A stretch of DNA of 64,000 bases from Buxus sempervirens (taxonomy: Eukaryota > Streptophyta > Magnoliopsida > Buxales > Buxaceae), in the NCBI GenBank assembly GCA_947561395.2, contig OX387184.1:38554766-38618765 (forward strand). The letters are read 5' to 3'. Of the stretch, positions 23,063 through 33,689 are shown in pieces; positions within the stretch are counted from its first letter, which is position 1, and each line of letters begins with the position of its first letter. The translations under genes were made by a program, and so were the position numbers. The notes under the pieces were generated by a model. That model had not been told where the DNA came from and ran no database searches. It worked only from the letters and a program-made list of their open reading frames with translations.

Positions 23063-23518
23063 GATTCTTCCATGTACCTTTGTATTTTTTGGCAAAAGTG
23101 ATGTAAACATTCATATATATAAAAGAAATTTGATTTATTTCCATTTGTGTTCTTTCTTCTTTATTTTCAGTATTTATTACCTGATGAATGTTAAAACAGG
23201 GACAGGTGAAGCTTAGGAAAACCAAAGAAATTAAAAATTCCCATTTTTTTGCATTTTTTCGACGGAACCGTATTTATTCTACGAGCAGGCGGTGCCCGTA
23301 AAGTTACTACGGGCGCACTGTGCCCGTGAAGTTTTCACGGTCAGGCGTGTCCGTATTTTCTATACGGGCGCGCCTTGCCCGTAGTATAATTACGGAATTT
23401 ACTGCCTTACGATTTTTTCTATATAAACTCCTAGGGAACATCATTGTGACACTTTTATTAATTGAAAAACTCCCTGAGCACGTCTTTTCTCGCTTTCCTT
23501 GGCTTCTTTGGCGCTTCC
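23063..23518 (+). promoter_or_regulatory. Terminal region of antisense gene 1 and promoter of antisense gene 2
   Basis: After gene 1's stop comes an AT-rich stretch. At 23262-23397 four inverted pairs follow each other: GCCCGTA/TACGGGC, CCGTGAA/TTCACGG, CCGTAT/ATACGG and CCGTA/TACGG. TATATAAA follows at 23420-23427, about 92 bases before the ATG at 23519. The order dyads-then-TATA repeats that of B's LTR promoter on the other strand. Confidence 0.65.
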
Positions 23519-25255
23519 ATGGCTTCCCCTACGCCGCTTTCTCCTGCCGTTGAATCTCCTCCTGCAAGACAACCTGTTAGATCAAAACCTCCTAATCTTA
23601 CCAGGTACAATATTGTGGATTCCTTTTATGATAGATGGGTTAGCTCCATGACCCTTGATGAGGAGATTCGTTGGGATTCCATCCACTTAGGGCACATCCT
23701 ACACCTCCCTAAAATTCCCTTTAAGTGGGAAATCATTGAAGCTTTGATTGGCCACTGGGTACCTGAGCTGAATCTCTTCCGTTTTGATGATAAAGAGATG
23801 ACTCCCACCATAGAAGAAATTGAAACCATCCTTGGCCTAAGATTTTCTGAAAAAGTTGTGAATCCACCCCTAAAGCTTAGTTATAAAAAAGAGGCTTCCA
23901 CTTTCTTGGGTATAGGGAAGAAGGACTTAGGAAATTCTGATGCACTATTGACCTTGTCCAAGACCTTTTTGACTGAAAAACTTCTGAGGAGTAATGACAA
24001 GGACTCTAGGTTTAATGCATTGACCCTGGTAGTGGTCAATCAGCTGCTTTTTCCACGGGGTGATGACCAGGTTGACTTGGCTCTCATCTCAGTTATCTGT
24101 CAGGTTAGGGAACGCGAGAGGTTGGCCCCTATGATCCTAGCAGAGATATATCAGGCTCTTACTGATTGTTATTTCAGGAAGAAGAAACGCTTCCTTGCCT
24201 GCGCCCCTATCCTACAGGTAAAAAATATGCATATATTTTTTTCTTTCTTTCCTTTCTTCTTCTTTTTCTTCTCTCTGCTTCTTCTTCTTCTCTTTTTTTT
24301 TATTTTTTTTTTCTTTTTTTTTCTTTTTGGAAATAAATTGAAATACTCCCTTTTTCTGCAGCTTTGGTTGCTTGACCATCTTAGCCAGGTTAAAGAAATA
24401 ACTCGCCGCTTCTTTCCAAGATTGAAAGTTCCTGTTTTGATGAGCAATAGGGGATGTCCTAACATCCAAGGTGGCAAGCAAGGCTGGTTCACTTTCTTGG
24501 GTACTCTCCAGGATGATCAAGTGAGATGGCCTGGCACTTATCAGCCTACTCCAGAGACATTGATTAGCTTTAGGGATAAAAATTTTCTGGCCCTAGCAGG
24601 CTTGAAATCTGCTGTTCTCTATCTTCCTTTGAAGGTTCTTCGGCAATTTGGAGCGACCCAGGGAATTATGATTCCCACAGGTTATGAGAGCTTTATAGGG
24701 CCACTTACATCAGCCACCATGGGGCTAAATGCTCAATTAATGAAAGAGTGGTCCTATGTTTGCTTTCTGCGGGGTCCAATCTTTTCTGAGTCCCATGTGA
24801 AGGACTATCATTTCTGGATCAAAGAACAAGTGCAGAGTCATGCCCCAGTACCAGAGGATCCTCCTGCAGTTCTTCCTCCTACTTATGAGGATATTCTGGA
24901 GTCAGAAAGGGCAACCCATAGGTGGCTTCATCAAATATGGGTACGGGAGGCTCAAGAACTTAGGATAAAAGTCCTTGTTCTGGAGAGGAAGCTTGAAGAG
25001 CAGAAGTCTGGCCGCATTGCCATGGAGAAGAAACTTGAAGAACAAAGGCAGGCTCGTCGCTTTGAAGTCCGAGTGATGCTGAAGAAGTATCAGGATTCCT
25101 TGGCTGACCTTAGGGCGTTGAGGAGCAAGCTTTCTTTTTCAGATGAGGTCATCTCCTTTTTGAGTGATCCTGATGCAGAGGGTGCTTCTGGAATCATTGC
25201 AACTCAGGCAGCTAGGATTAGGGAGCTTGAGGAGCAGTTAGGGAGTAGGGATTAG
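23519..25255 (+). CDS. Antisense gene 2 of element B: two-exon PMD/DUF7745-like protein with coiled coil
   Basis: Start MASPTPLSPAVESPP at 23519 (TTCCATGG context). Exon 1 ends at CAG 24217; the intron 24218-24361 (GTAAAA...TTTTTCTGCAG) is extremely T-rich; exon 2 runs 24362-25255, giving 530 codons. The intron happens to be 144 nt without a stop, so an unspliced reading stays open, but the inserted residues would be a run of Phe/Leu. The spliced junction APILQ/LWLLDHL matches the uninterrupted APLLHIWLQDHL of the relative in element C, which confirms the intron. Motifs: LNLFRFDDKEMTPTIEEIE, FNALTLVVVNQLLFPRGDD and LPLKVLRQFGATQGI. The last 120 residues form a coiled coil (LERKLEEQKSGRIAMEKKL). 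Lacking a known catalytic motif, its role is unknown. Confidence 0.8.
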   Translation: MASPTPLSPAVESPPARQPVRSKPPNLTRYNIVDSFYDRWVSSMTLDEEIRWDSIHLGHILHLPKIPFKWEIIEALIGHWVPELNLFRFDDKEMTPTIEEIETILGLRFSEKVVNPPLKLSYKKEASTFLGIGKKDLGNSDALLTLSKTFLTEKLLRSNDKDSRFNALTLVVVNQLLFPRGDDQVDLALISVICQVRERERLAPMILAEIYQALTDCYFRKKKRFLACAPILQVKNMHIFFSFFPFFFFFFSLLLLLLFFFIFFFFFFLFGNKLKYSLFLQLWLLDHLSQVKEITRRFFPRLKVPVLMSNRGCPNIQGGKQGWFTFLGTLQDDQVRWPGTYQPTPETLISFRDKNFLALAGLKSAVLYLPLKVLRQFGATQGIMIPTGYESFIGPLTSATMGLNAQLMKEWSYVCFLRGPIFSESHVKDYHFWIKEQVQSHAPVPEDPPAVLPPTYEDILESERATHRWLHQIWVREAQELRIKVLVLERKLEEQKSGRIAMEKKLEEQRQARRFEVRVMLKKYQDSLADLRALRSKLSFSDEVISFLSDPDAEGASGIIATQAARIRELEEQLGSRD

Positions 25256-26226
25256 ATTCTTTCATCTTTTTTTTTCTTCTTTTTTTTTCTTTCATTTTTT
25301 CCATACTTTTATACAAAAGCAAACTCCATTAGTGGAAAGATATTAGATTTAATTCAAAAATAGGTTTTATATTATTGGCCTCAGAATTCTCAGATGCTTA
25401 TAAAAACAGAAGTTTTATGAAAAAGTATTTGATTTCTCATCACTGGCCAAAGTATAGTTTTTTTTTTTTTTTTTTTGAAAGCTGATCCAAAACACTTAAT
25501 CACATATAATTAAAGGAATTAAAATCAAGTTAAATAATGAAAAGGGTAGTCCAAGCAATAGGGAGAGACCAAATTTGTCTACCCCGTGACCATTAGAATC
25601 ATCCCCTAATGATTTTTCCTTCGTGATTGGCCTTGCTAATCTGCTCAGTTTCCAGTGCTCATGCTGATTTGAAACTTAGACCACATGATCAACTCAACCC
25701 TTGATTCTTTTTTTTTTTTTTCTTCTTCTTTTCTTCTTTTTTTTTTTTTTCTTTTTGCCCTTCTTGCCCCTAGTGCCAATTACGGTTTTCACTAGGGTTG
25801 GCCTCTGCATTCCGTCATCACCAATCTTACTCTGAAAGTTGAATGAATATACTAAAATCAACGAGGTCTTAATAATAGGACGAAACAAAGGCTAGGTTCG
25901 GTTTATGAAAGAAAAGGTATTAAAGGCTCAAAATTTCTTAAGTGTGAAAATGGGTCAACTGGACTTACAGTCATGGTGAATTCAATCCCATTCTCCTTCT
26001 TTTGTATTTGGCATTTATTTGCCCCTATTTTTTCTTTTCTTTTTTTCAAAATTTTTTCTTTTTGCCCCTATTGGCCTTGCCCTTATTGGCTTTGCCCCAG
26101 TATAAGGCTGTAAGTCCAGTCTGGGTTTAACAAGAAAAACGAACAGGCTCAAATTGGTTTGACTAGGGATTCAAATTTTGGGATATAAGGAACAATGGCC
26201 TCAGATCATTTCCTAGTAATATTCAT
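25256..26226. other. Spacer between antisense gene 2 and integrase of element B
   Basis: Several T-rich tracts (about 25260-25320, 25455-25480 and 25708-25758) and a short repeat of TTGCCCCTATTGGC-like words at 26060-26100. The tracts may end transcription of the two converging units. No coding frame is credible. Confidence 0.5.
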
Positions 26227-29200
26227 TCATGGAAAATATCTTTTTACTGCATCAGAGTTAATTGGCTCAGGAAAATCCTTCCCATCCATTTCTGTTAAGA
26301 TGAGAGCACCCCCTGATAGGACCTTCTTGACTATATAAGGCCCTTCCCAATTTGGTTTGAACTTTCCACGAGGATCTTCCAAAAAGGGTAAAATCTTTTT
26401 TAATACCAAATTTCCTTCTTGGAAAGTTCTGGGCTTCACCTTTTTATTGTAAGCCCTAGCCATCCTCTTCCGATATAATTGGCCATGACTAAGTGCCTTC
26501 AAACGCTTTTCTTCAATTAAATTGAGTTGATCATGTCTAGACTGTATCCATTCAGCTTCTTCTAATTCTGCTTCCATTAGCACTCTTAGTGAAGGTATTT
26601 CCACTTCCACTGGTAAAACTGCTTCCATTCCATAGACTAAGGAGTATGGGGTTGCCCCTGTAGAAGTCCGGATTGAGGTTCTGTAAGCATGTAGAGCAAG
26701 TGGCAGCATTTCATGCCAATCTTTAAAACTCACCACCATCTTTTGAATAATCTTCTTTATATTCTTATTCGCTGCTTCCACTGCCCCATTCATCTTTGGT
26801 CTGTAAGGCGCTGACTTGTGGTGGGTAATCTGAAATTGTTCACACATCTTCCTCATGTCTTTGTTCTTAAGGTTTGAAGCATTGTCTGTTACTATGGCAC
26901 TTGGCAAACCATAGCGGCAAATGATGTTGTGCTTCAAAAACTTAAGAACATGGCTACTCGTAATGTTTGCATAAGAAGCCGCTTCTACCCACTTGGTAAA
27001 ATAATCGATAGCTACAAGTATAAACCTGTGTCCATTTGATGCCTTTGGAGAGATCATTCCAATGACATCTATACCCCACATAGAAAAAGGCCACGGAGAT
27101 GTCATACTGTGTAATTCACTTGGGGGTGCATTCTTGTTATCTGCGTACACTTGGCATAAATGACACCTTTTAACGTGCATATAGCAATCATGCTCCATAG
27201 TTGACCAGTAATATCCCAATCGCAGGATCTTCTTGGCAAGCATATGCCCATTCATATGGGGTCCACACACTCCTCCATGTACCGTTTCAACTATCCTTTC
27301 TGACTCAGTCTTTGCAACACATCTAAGTAGTATATCATTGTGTGATCTTTTGTACAACTGACCACCACTTAGTAAGAACTGTCCTGCCAACCTCTGTATT
27401 GTCCTTTTTTCTGTAGAGGTGACATTTTCTGGCAAGCTCCGATCATTTAGGAAGTTCTTAATGTCTTGAAACCATGGTACTTCTTCTTCTGGGGTTTCTT
27501 CTAGAACAAGGCAGTAAGCTGGTTCATCCCTGACTTCAATTTCCAATGGTCTAATATCAACCCCTTCTGGCATACTGACCATTGAAGCCAATGTTGCCAG
27601 AGCATCTGCAAACTGGTTTTTGGCCCTTGGCATATAATTGAAGGAAATTCGAGTAAACTTGGTGCTTATTTCTTCCAAATACTGGTGATAGGGGATCAAT
27701 TTATGATCCTTGGTTTTCCATTCACCAGTTGTTTAGAAGATGATAAGACTCGAATCCCCATATACGTCAAGTTCCTCTACTTCATGGTCTAAGGCAGCTT
27801 GCAACCCAATTATGCATGCTTCATACTCTGCTATATTGTTCGTGCATTGGAACCTTAGCTTCACTGCGATTGGGATATGTGCCCCATCTGGCTTGATCAA
27901 TACAGCCCCTATTCCATTTCCATTCATATTGGCGGCCCCATCAAAAAACATTTGCCATGAGCTTTCACCTTCTTCCTCTTCAGCAAACAAGATTGCCTCA
28001 TCAGGGAAGTTGGTTTTTAAGGGTTGGTATTCTGGTAAAGGGTGTGTAGCCAAGTGATCTGCAATGGCTTGACCCTTAATGGCCTTTTGTGTGATATAGG
28101 TGAGGTCAAATTCAGAGAGCAACAACTGCCACTTTGCTGTTCTACCAGTTAAAGCTGGTTTCTCAAATAGATACTTCAAAGGGTCCATGCGGGATATCAA
28201 TAAGGTGGAATGACTAAGGAAATAGTGCCTTAGTCTCTGAGTTGCCCATACTAAAGCACAACAAGTCTTTTCTAATGGAGAGTACTTTGCTTCATATTCT
28301 GTAAATTTCTTGCTTAGGTAGTAAATCGCCCTCTCCTTTCTGCCTGTATCGTCATGCTGTCCTAAGACACACCCCATTGATGTCTCCAAAACTGACAAGT
28401 ATAGAATCAATGGTCTTCCTGGAGTGGGTGGTACTAGCACAGGTGGGTTCAATAAATACTCCTTTATTGTGTCAAAGGCTTCTTGGCAATCATCATTCCA
28501 GACTGTCGGGTTATTCTTTCTTAGAAGTTTGAAAATTGGTTCACAGATAGCGGTGAGCTGTGCTATGAACCGGCTTATGTACTGAATCCTTCCAAGAAAA
28601 CCCCGAACTTCCCTCTCGGTTCTAGGTGATGGCATTTCAATGATGGCTTTAGCTTTAGCTGGGTCAATCTCAATTCCCCTTCTGCTTACTATAAAGCCCA
28701 ACAATTTTCCTGATGTAGCCCCAAAGACACACTTAGCAGGGTTGAGCCTTAGACTGTATTTCCTAAGCCGGTCAAATACCTTCTTCAAGTTGATCAAGTG
28801 GTCTTCTTCTTCACATGATTTGGCTATCATATCATCCACATAAACCTCCATCTCCTTATGGATCATATCATGGAATAAGGCTGTCATGGCCCTCTGGTAG
28901 GTTGCCCCAGCGTTCTTAAGTCCAAATGGCATGACAGTGTAGTGGAAGGTACCCCAAGGGGTGATAAAGGCTGTCTTCTCTTGGTCCTCCTTAGCCATCT
29001 TAATCTGATTATACCCAGAAAACCCGTCCATGAATGAGAATAGACTATGTACAGCGGTGTTATCCACCAAGATGTCTATGTGTGGAAGTGGAAAATCATC
29101 CTTTGGACTTGCCTTATTCAAATCTCTATAATCCATGCACATTCTGACCTTTCCATCTTTCTTTAGTACTGGCACTATATTTGCAAGCCATTCGGGGTAT

Positions 29201-29853
29201 GTGGAAACTGCTAAGAATCCAGCTTGGAATTGCTTAACCACTTCATCTTTAACCTTCAATGTCCATTCAGGTTTTAACCTTCTCAGTTTCTGCTTAACTG
29301 GCTTGGCATCTGGTAGAATGGGTAGCCTGTGCACCACCATATCTGTGTCTAACCCCGGCATATCCCGATACGACCATGCAAACACATCTTCATAATTAGC
29401 CAAAAATCGTGTCATTTCATCCCGCTGTACCTCAGATAGACATACCCCAATCTTCACTATTTTTGGGTCATCTTTGGTCCTTAGGTTGATTGATATGGTC
29501 TCCTCGATATTGGGTTGGACCCCCTTTTCATGACGTTCTAATTGATATGTGATTTCTGTTGGAACGTCGTTTTCTTCGTCCTCGGTCTCTTCTTCAACCC
29601 CCATTAGGTCAAAGTCGAGCTCAAGGTCGAAGTCATATTCATCCTGATCCAATTCCGTTTGCTTATATGGTTCATAAATGGTTTGGACCTTTTTGAAAAC
29701 TTTATCTTTTCTAGAAAAAATTGAAAAATCTTTTTGTGTTATTTGAGAGCCTTCTACAAAATCTTTCCCTGAAGACGAAGGCTCATTAAAACCTTCAGGA
29801 AAAGGGCATTCCACTAATGGAGTTTTTTTTTGGAAGCCATGTCTGTTTGCCAA
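26227..29853 (-). pseudogene. pol: pol of element B: RT, RNase H, archaeal-type RNase H, integrase (one stop)
   Basis: A single frame from 29853 to 26227 is interrupted only by TAA at 27733-27735. In order: RT with KLRRLKPEW, MDYRDLNKASPKDDFPLPHID, FMDGFSGYNQIKM, MPFGLKNAGATYQRAM and the catalytic YVDD; RNase H (YLSVLETSMGCVLGQHD, AIYYLSKKF); archaeal-type RNase H (MFFDGAANMNGNGIGAVL, NNIAEYEACIIGL, YGDSSLII); integrase with an HHCC finger (HGGVCGPHMNGHML...CHLCQVY), D of WGIDVIG, D of VTDNASN and E of NGAVEAANK. No chromodomain follows. The stop falls just after YGDSSLIIF, where element C has a glutamine codon, which fits a CAA-to-TAA change. This domain order defines the Tat lineage. Confidence 0.93.
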
Positions 29854-30935
29854 ACAAACGCGGCTTCAAAAGTAAGGGGAGTTTCCTCCCAATTATTCAG
29901 AATGAAAGAATCTGGGGCAGGGATACAAGCCTGCTCCTCAAGCTCAGGGTCTGCATCTGAGATCACCAGTACTGGGTGAGTTGCATTGCCTGCTTCTTCG
30001 GTAGGGCCAGTTCCAGATGGAACTTCTACTGCAGCCCAATCAATAAAAGGTAGCTCCTCTGCTACTTTTTCTTGCTTGCCTTCTGTCATGGCAAAGAATG
30101 CCCCTACGTCCTCTGAAAAATCCTGCCTCTGTTCTGTCTGTGGCCCAGGCCCACCAGATGCTTTTGGAGGTGGAGGTGGAGGTGGAACATATGGTTGTAT
30201 TGTGGAGGGTTTGGGTTTCTGGAATGGGTTGATATTGTGGTATGGAGGTTTGGACTGATCCTCAGGAGGAGACAGCTGAATCATGTGAGACAGCTTAGGA
30301 AAAGTTTCCCTGATGTGCTGGAATTTCATAGCTTCTATCTGCCCCTGACTTTTCCATTTCCTTGGCTTGGACCCCAATCCTGCTCTGTGAACCATCTTCT
30401 TAACCTGTACTGGTTCTATCCTTCCTTGTAGGTTAACCCCCAGACCTTTTCCAGGGTGAAAGTTGTACTTTTCTAGCACATTTTTTACCATTCTCTCAGC
30501 ACAGGTCAACTTTCCTTCTTTTTCCTGATACCCCCCAGGTATGTAATTCACAGCTTCAAATTGAAAAGAGTGAAATGTCAACTTGTCTGCAGTCATTTCC
30601 ATGTCAATACAGGGTACATCAGGGGACCACATGGGGGGAACCAAATTTTCGGCCAGGACGGTAATCACCTTTTGCCCTCTAATGTACTTGACTCTCTGGT
30701 GGAGGGTAGATGGTATGGCCCTAGCCGTATGAATCCACGGCCTTCCTAGGAGTAGGTTGAAAGCCGCAGGTATATCCATCACCTCAAATGTGATGTTGAA
30801 AATATACGGTCCAATTGTGACCGGCAGTTCAACCTCCCCTAGGGAGTGCGTTTTAGAGCTGTCAAATGCTCTTATGATTCTTCCATTTTGCTTTATTTTG
30901 TTTCGCTCCAGATTGAGCTTAACAAAGGTTATCAA
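29814..30935 (-). CDS. Protease remainder and linker of element B (out of frame with gag and pol)
   Basis: This frame continues the protease from ITFVKLNLERNKI, with LGEVELPVTIGPYIFNITFEV and LLGRPWIH, then a glycine-rich G-patch-like segment (GKGLGVNLQG, AGLGSKP) and a proline-rich linker. It is separated from gag by a 13-bp deletion at about 30945 that removed the residues after IDNGS. It overlaps pol by 40 bases and ends MASKKKLH; pol is reached by a -1 shift across a run of nine A (minus strand, about 29827-29835). Confidence 0.85.
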   Translation of the reverse strand: MITFVKLNLERNKIKQNGRIIRAFDSSKTHSLGEVELPVTIGPYIFNITFEVMDIPAAFNLLLGRPWIHTARAIPSTLHQRVKYIRGQKVITVLAENLVPPMWSPDVPCIDMEMTADKLTFHSFQFEAVNYIPGGYQEKEGKLTCAERMVKNVLEKYNFHPGKGLGVNLQGRIEPVQVKKMVHRAGLGSKPRKWKSQGQIEAMKFQHIRETFPKLSHMIQLSPPEDQSKPPYHNINPFQKPKPSTIQPYVPPPPPPPKASGGPGPQTEQRQDFSEDVGAFFAMTEGKQEKVAEELPFIDWAAVEVPSGTGPTEEAGNATHPVLVISDADPELEEQACIPAPDSFILNNWEETPLTFEAAFVWQTDMASKKKLH

Positions 30936-33439
30936 TGGGCAGACCCATTATCAATCAAGACCCGGGCTATCATGCAACCCTTACTGAGCACAGCAATATG
31001 CAATGGGTCAACATGATGGTACCCTGCTGGACTGATTTCAGTCTCAGAAAAGGTTATGACGTTATGGGATAAAATTTGACCAACCATCCGGCCTAGTTGG
31101 TCTGGTTCAATGTTTTTAGGCACATGGGCCCCCTGGAGTATCCTTAACAAGGAGTCCCTATGTTTTTCAGAATTTAACAATAGTCCCAGAATTGAGATCT
31201 GGGCAGGGACTTTGTGCAATTGCTCGATGACATTGAACTCACTCTTTTTTATTACCTTCATGAGGTCAGCAGCCTCACTGTTAGTTACCTGAGGGGCCTC
31301 TTCCCCTACTTTGGCCTTGCCTTTATTTTTTTCTTCTTCTTTATCCTTCTCTGTTTCTTTCTGTTTTTCTTCCACCCCTACACACTTTCCTGACCTCATC
31401 ATAAGGTTTACTTCTTCCTTGCTTTCAACTGCAGGGCATGTAGTGGTAAATGCTTCACTGTAGTTCCATGGTACAGCCGATTCAATGTAGGAAAGCTTAG
31501 GGACATTCACCACCAATGGGGGAAGTTTGGACTTGGCGATGGAAGTCTGAGTAATAGGAACATTAACAACCAATGGAGGAAGTTGTTTTGGTTGGGGGTT
31601 TGCAGAAGTGACTGATGCACTAAGGGGGTCACAATTTATGACCAATGGTGGCTTAGACTGAATGGGCGGAGTAAAAGTGGATGGATGGCAATTAATGACC
31701 AAAGGTGGCTTGGTGATGTTCATCTGGGCCATGAGGGATGAGACCCGGTCCAAAGATGAGCTAATGTTCTTTGCAGCACTATCATTCCCCTTTGAAATCA
31801 TATTTATTTCTTTGCCTTCACTTCTCCTGTCAAAATATACTTTGACCGTTGTCCCTATGGGAGCAATTAATTGAGATGGGTCAAAGGTTATTTTGTCAGA
31901 AGAGATGACTCCTATGACATTAGATGGGCCTGCCCCGTGATGCTGAGGCAGTGGGTTTTGTCCAATATCGGTTCTTGGAGGATTGGAAGCCCCTGTATTG
32001 AAAGACAGGGTATTCTGGTCTAGTAAATCCTGAATAGCATGTTTCAAAGGCCAGCACTTGTCTGTAGGGTGCCCAGGTGCACCCATATGGTAATCGCAAG
32101 TGGTGGAAGGGTCAAAATTTCTCCCTTTAGATGCATTCGGATTAGGCTCTCTTAAAGTGATATACCCTCCTTGCAATAGAGTGGGCAGCAATTGAGAGGG
32201 AGTCATTAGAATAGGGGTGAAAACCCTATTTCTCCTTGCTGCAAAATAAGCATCCTTTTCCTCCTTGGTAAAAGCCCTTTTTTGGTCTGAAGGTGCTGTT
32301 GGAACATTAACCCTCATAGGGGCCTGGGTAGGTGGAGATGGAGTAGGAAAATGAGCGGGTACATTGATTTGTATGGGCTTGTTAGGGCCAGATGGTGGAT
32401 GTACCATGTTTACCTCACCCTCCTTCTTGTTCCCATTCTTTTTTGTCCCGCTTCCTTTCTTCTGATTAAGGTCTTGCTGACTAACCATGGCAGAGTGGTC
32501 AATTATCTTACCTGACCTTATTCCATCCTCAATTCGGTCAGCCACCTGAACCAAAGCTGCAAAATTAGTGGTGGTCTGACCCACCAAGTGGCTGTAGAAT
32601 GGTTGACCCAAAGTGCTTATGAAGGTAGAAATCATTTCCTGTTCTAGCATGGGTGGCCTGACCTGGGAGGCCGTCTCCCTCCATCTCTTGGCATATTGCC
32701 TTACAGTTTCTTCCCTTCCTTTGCTCATTCTCATGACGTCGTACCTATCTGGCATGATCTCTGAATTGAACCGGTATTGAGTTAGGAATGCATCAGCTAG
32801 GTCCTTCCATCTTTTGATCTTTCCATGGTCCAGAGTGGCGAACCATCTTAATGCGGTTCCAGTCAGGCTCCTTTGGAAAAGTTGGATCAAGATACCCTCA
32901 TCCTGCCCGAACTGGCATAGGGCACCGCAATACAACTTTAGGTGGCTCATGGGGCAACCAGTGCCATCATACTTGTCCAAGTCTGGGCACTTAAACTTAG
33001 CCGGCAGGTTAACATTGGGGTATAGGCACAGGTCTTCAAAATTGGTGCCTCCAAAGTTGTTTACCCCTTTGACTTCCCTTAGTTCATCTTGGATCATTTC
33101 TAGCTTATGCATGAACTTTCTTTCAACCTCTTCCCTTATCCTTTCCTTTTCCTTAGCCTTGTTTGATTCAGCTGTCTCATCCCTGGTCAGTATAGGTTCA
33201 GGGGTGGGTTCATAGACGGGTTCAGGAGTTGGTTGCACTGGAGGTGGAACATTGACTTGGGGTGGAGGTGCAGGGTTGGATGTGGATGCCTGGTTTTGGG
33301 CCTGCATTTGTTGGGCCTGCACTTGTTGGGCCTGTACTGACAGTATGTTCTCTAGCATTCGGGCTAGTCCTGCCACTTGTTCTTGGAGTAGAACAACATC
33401 TGGATGAGGAGCATCAACTTCATCTTCAACGGGATTCAT
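30932..33439 (-). CDS. gag: gag of element B
   Basis: An 835-codon frame from MNPVEDEVDAPHPD. It has a Gln/Ala-rich repeat (QAQQVQAQQMQAQ), a coiled-coil-like charged stretch (EKERIREEVERKFMHKLEMI), a capsid-like region of the retrotransposon gag family (LPAKFKCPDLDKYDGTGCP, QSLTG-like QRSLTGTALRWFATLD, RWKDLADAFLTQYRFN, ETVRQYAKRWRETASQV) and the knuckle CDYHMGAPGHPTDKC, a C-X2-H-X5-H-X4-C pattern instead of CCHC. The end enters the protease: MIARVLIDNGS is followed at once by a frameshift and stop. The start is supported by matching ATG sites in A and C. Confidence 0.92.
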   Translation of the reverse strand: MNPVEDEVDAPHPDVVLLQEQVAGLARMLENILSVQAQQVQAQQMQAQNQASTSNPAPPPQVNVPPPVQPTPEPVYEPTPEPILTRDETAESNKAKEKERIREEVERKFMHKLEMIQDELREVKGVNNFGGTNFEDLCLYPNVNLPAKFKCPDLDKYDGTGCPMSHLKLYCGALCQFGQDEGILIQLFQRSLTGTALRWFATLDHGKIKRWKDLADAFLTQYRFNSEIMPDRYDVMRMSKGREETVRQYAKRWRETASQVRPPMLEQEMISTFISTLGQPFYSHLVGQTTTNFAALVQVADRIEDGIRSGKIIDHSAMVSQQDLNQKKGSGTKKNGNKKEGEVNMVHPPSGPNKPIQINVPAHFPTPSPPTQAPMRVNVPTAPSDQKRAFTKEEKDAYFAARRNRVFTPILMTPSQLLPTLLQGGYITLREPNPNASKGRNFDPSTTCDYHMGAPGHPTDKCWPLKHAIQDLLDQNTLSFNTGASNPPRTDIGQNPLPQHHGAGPSNVIGVISSDKITFDPSQLIAPIGTTVKVYFDRRSEGKEINMISKGNDSAAKNISSSLDRVSSLMAQMNITKPPLVINCHPSTFTPPIQSKPPLVINCDPLSASVTSANPQPKQLPPLVVNVPITQTSIAKSKLPPLVVNVPKLSYIESAVPWNYSEAFTTTCPAVESKEEVNLMMRSGKCVGVEEKQKETEKDKEEEKNKGKAKVGEEAPQVTNSEAADLMKVIKKSEFNVIEQLHKVPAQISILGLLLNSEKHRDSLLRILQGAHVPKNIEPDQLGRMVGQILSHNVITFSETEISPAGYHHVDPLHIAVLSKGCMIARVLIDNGSAH

Positions 33440-33483
33440 GGCTCGAGCTCTTGATCTGGTTACAGGAGCTATGATTGCGAGTG

Positions 33484-33505
33484 TATTAGTACCTGGATAA
33501 ATAAA
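33484..33505 (-). promoter_or_regulatory. Splice acceptor of putative leader intron, element B
   Basis: On the minus strand TTTATTTATCCAG/GTACTAATAC, with AG at 33494-33493, about 55 nt before the gag ATG. It aligns with the acceptors of A (11174) and C (45896). Confidence 0.5.
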
Positions 33506-33689
33506 GATAAAATATCAGTGCCAATTTAATCTCATTCACATGTCTAGGAATGCCTATGTGCAAGCTGGGTGAACACGAGTTTGGATTTTTTTTTCTTTAT
33601 TTGCTTCTTTTTTTTATTTTTATTTTCTTTTTTGAATTGATTTGTTGGAATATTCTAGGGCTTCCAACAGGTCCCACAAAAGAGAGAAA

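Noticed and set aside
24218..24361. Phe/Leu-rich transmembrane segment in antisense gene 2
   Set aside because: It is a T-rich intron with GT-AG ends; the relative in element C lacks it and joins the flanking residues directly.
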